Shown here piece after piece: positions 62,638 to 64,000 of a DNA stretch of 64,000 nt. A program made the position numbers and the translations under genes. The stretch is from the NCBI RefSeq assembly GCF_006346395.1, contig NZ_VDMS01000001.1, forward strand, positions 1,054,001 to 1,118,000. The letters are read 5' to 3'. Each line of letters starts with the position of its first letter. Position 1 is the stretch's first letter. Below the pieces are notes generated by a model that was given only the letters and a program-made list of their open reading frames with translations, was not told the DNA's origin and made no database searches. This stretch comes from Nocardioides plantarum (GTDB lineage Bacteria > Actinomycetota > Actinomycetes > Propionibacteriales > Nocardioidaceae).

Positions 62638-64000
62638 TCAGACCCCGCCCGCCGGCAGCGCCTCGAGCATGATCTCGGGGTTGTCGCGCGCGGTGACGTC
62701 GGCTCGCCACCGGTCGACGAAGAGGGCCATGGGGGTGCCGTCGGAGCGGCGCAGCACCTCGACGCCCCGCTTGCCGACCAGGGCGGCGGCGCCGTCGTCG
62801 TCGGTACGGCGGGCGACCTGGTAGTCGAGGCGGGAGAGTCGGATCGGGGAGTTGAACTCGTGGGTCATCCGCTCCTGGACGACCTCGAACTGCATCGGCC
62901 CGACCGCCGCGAGCACCGGGCTCTGGTCGCCGCGCAGGTCGGAGCGCAGCACCTGGACGACGCCCTCCTGGTCGAGCTGCTCGATGCCCTTGCGGAACTG
63001 CTTGTAGCGGCCGATGTCGGCGGCGGTCGCGACCTGGAAGTGCTCGGGGGCGAACGACGGGACGGGCGGGTACTCGATCGGGTCGCCGGTGTAGACCGTG
63101 TCGCCGACGCGCAGCGACGCCGCGTTGACCAGGCCGATGATGTCGCCGGGGGCGGCGGTCTCGATCGACGACAGCTCCCGACCGAAGACGGCCTGGGCGT
63201 ACTTCGTCGCGAACGGCCGGCCCGTCGAGGCGTGGGTGACGACCATGCCGCGCTCGAAGGTGCCGGACACGACGCGGGCGTAGGCGAGCCGGTCGCGGTG
63301 GGCGGCGTTCATGCCCGACTGCACCTTGAAGACGAAGGCACTGAACTCGTCGTCGACCTCGCGCAGCGACCCGTCGACGCCGGGCGTCGTGTGCGGGGCG
63401 GGAGCCAGGTCGAGGAGCAGGTCGAGCAACTGGGCGACGCCGAAGTTCTGCAGCGCCGAGGCGAACATGACCGGGGTCGTCGTACCGGCCAGGAAGAGCT
63501 CCTGGTCGTGGTCGGCGCCGTCGGCCTCGAGCAGCTCGCTCTCCTCCACGGCGTCCTGCCAGACCGCGCGGTCCTCGTCGCCGACCTCGTCGGGCGACAT
63601 CCGCCGCTCGGGCGCGCGGGTGGCGCCGCCGGCGGTGCGGGTGTACTTCACGAACTCGCCCGTACGACGGTCCAGCACCCCCCGGAAGTCGCCCGCCTCC
63701 CCGACGGGCCAGGTCAGCGGCGTCGGGCGCAGCTTGATCTGCTTCTCGATCAGGTCCATCAGCTCCAGGGCCGACAGGCCCGGCCGGTCCCACTTGTTGA
63801 TGACGGTGATGACGGGGATGCCGCGCAGCGCGCAGACCTTGAACAGCTTGAGGGTCTGCGGCTCGAGCCCCTTGCCGGCGTCGACCAGCATCACGGCGGA
63901 GTCGACGGCCGACAGCACCCGGTAGGTGTCCTCGGAGAAGTCGGAGTGGCCGGGGGTGTCGACGAGGTTGACGACGTGGTCGCGGTAGTTGAACTGCAGC
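62638..64000 (-). CDS. prfC: Peptide chain release factor 3 (3' part)
   Basis: The frame continues past the window edge, so the N-terminus with the P-loop is missing; about 454 residues are visible. The G-domain motifs G3 (DTPGHSDFSEDTYR, near the edge) and G4 (NKWD) are followed by domain II and the RF3-specific C-terminal domain (GPMQFEVVQERM and FNSPIRLSRL). RF3 is a GTPase that recycles RF1/RF2 from the ribosome after termination. It ends LPAGGV, followed by a long palindrome. Confidence 0.95.
   Translation of the reverse strand, partial: LQFNYRDHVVNLVDTPGHSDFSEDTYRVLSAVDSAVMLVDAGKGLEPQTLKLFKVCALRGIPVITVINKWDRPGLSALELMDLIEKQIKLRPTPLTWPVGEAGDFRGVLDRRTGEFVKYTRTAGGATRAPERRMSPDEVGDEDRAVWQDAVEESELLEADGADHDQELFLAGTTTPVMFASALQNFGVAQLLDLLLDLAPAPHTTPGVDGSLREVDDEFSAFVFKVQSGMNAAHRDRLAYARVVSGTFERGMVVTHASTGRPFATKYAQAVFGRELSSIETAAPGDIIGLVNAASLRVGDTVYTGDPIEYPPVPSFAPEHFQVATAADIGRYKQFRKGIEQLDQEGVVQVLRSDLRGDQSPVLAAVGPMQFEVVQERMTHEFNSPIRLSRLDYQVARRTDDDGAAALVGKRGVEVLRRSDGTPMALFVDRWRADVTARDNPEIMLEALPAGGV

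Overview
The window is high-GC actinobacterial chromosome, most likely from a Nocardioides-type member of the Nocardioidaceae (inference from gene content). Supporting signs are strong G/C bias at third codon positions, GTG starts, many apparently leaderless promoters (TAnnnT six bases before the start codon), a DUF222/HNH protein, F420- and mycothiol-type enzyme families, an RpfB resuscitation factor, and the order tatD-rpfB-rsmA-ispE that is also found in mycobacteria. No prophage, insertion sequence or CRISPR array was found.

Layout. 1-1.9 kb: end of a glutamate-type amino-acid ABC transporter (binding protein, two permeases). 1.9-5.8 kb: a SigE-type sigma factor with its membrane partner, a DUF4442 protein, a VOC protein, and a divergent tam/tamR pair sharing a perfect palindromic operator. 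5.8-16 kb: ABC-F ATPase, ispE, rsmA (broken by an in-frame TAG), rpfB, tatD, an alpha/beta hydrolase and rsmI on the minus strand; protein mannosyltransferase and an F420-type oxidoreductase on the plus strand. 16-23 kb: a SNF2 helicase and an iron operon (two ABC half-transporters plus a siderophore-interacting protein) under an IdeR/DtxR-like iron box, then tRNA-Ala(CGC).

23-31 kb is accessory in character. It holds a secreted ELWxxDGT-repeat protein, an XRE-TPR regulator, and a divergent 41-residue pre-peptide whose predicted cleavage would release a heptapeptide. It also holds a second sigma/membrane-partner pair.

29.5-32.8 kb is a compact hypoxia/dormancy locus: a DosR/DevR-like regulator, a PPOX-fold protein, carbamate kinase and a universal stress protein, with DosR-like boxes before each. 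32.9-34.8 kb is an arsR-acr3-arsC arsenic operon.

34.9-48.3 kb is one tightly packed nine-gene operon for uptake and cytoplasmic breakdown of peptides. It encodes a dipeptide-type ABC transporter including a permease-ATPase fusion, two beta-lactamase-fold hydrolases (one fused to an S9 peptidase), an M20 peptidase, a GNAT-like protein and an enolase-superfamily epimerase. A PucR-type regulator follows. 50-53 kb concerns phosphate (PPK2, Pit transporter). 53-60 kb has a thiolase, a D/R-repeat secreted protein, membrane and secreted proteins of unknown function, a STAS protein and a DUF222/HNH protein. 60-64 kb has an SDR and a DapB-like reductase diverging from a KstR-like operator, a DinB-fold protein and the 3' part of prfC.

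The most notable observations are the rsmA amber codon, the XRE-TPR/peptide pair, the DosR-like regulon, the asymmetric ATP sites of the iron ABC heterodimer, and several long perfect palindromes at gene ends.
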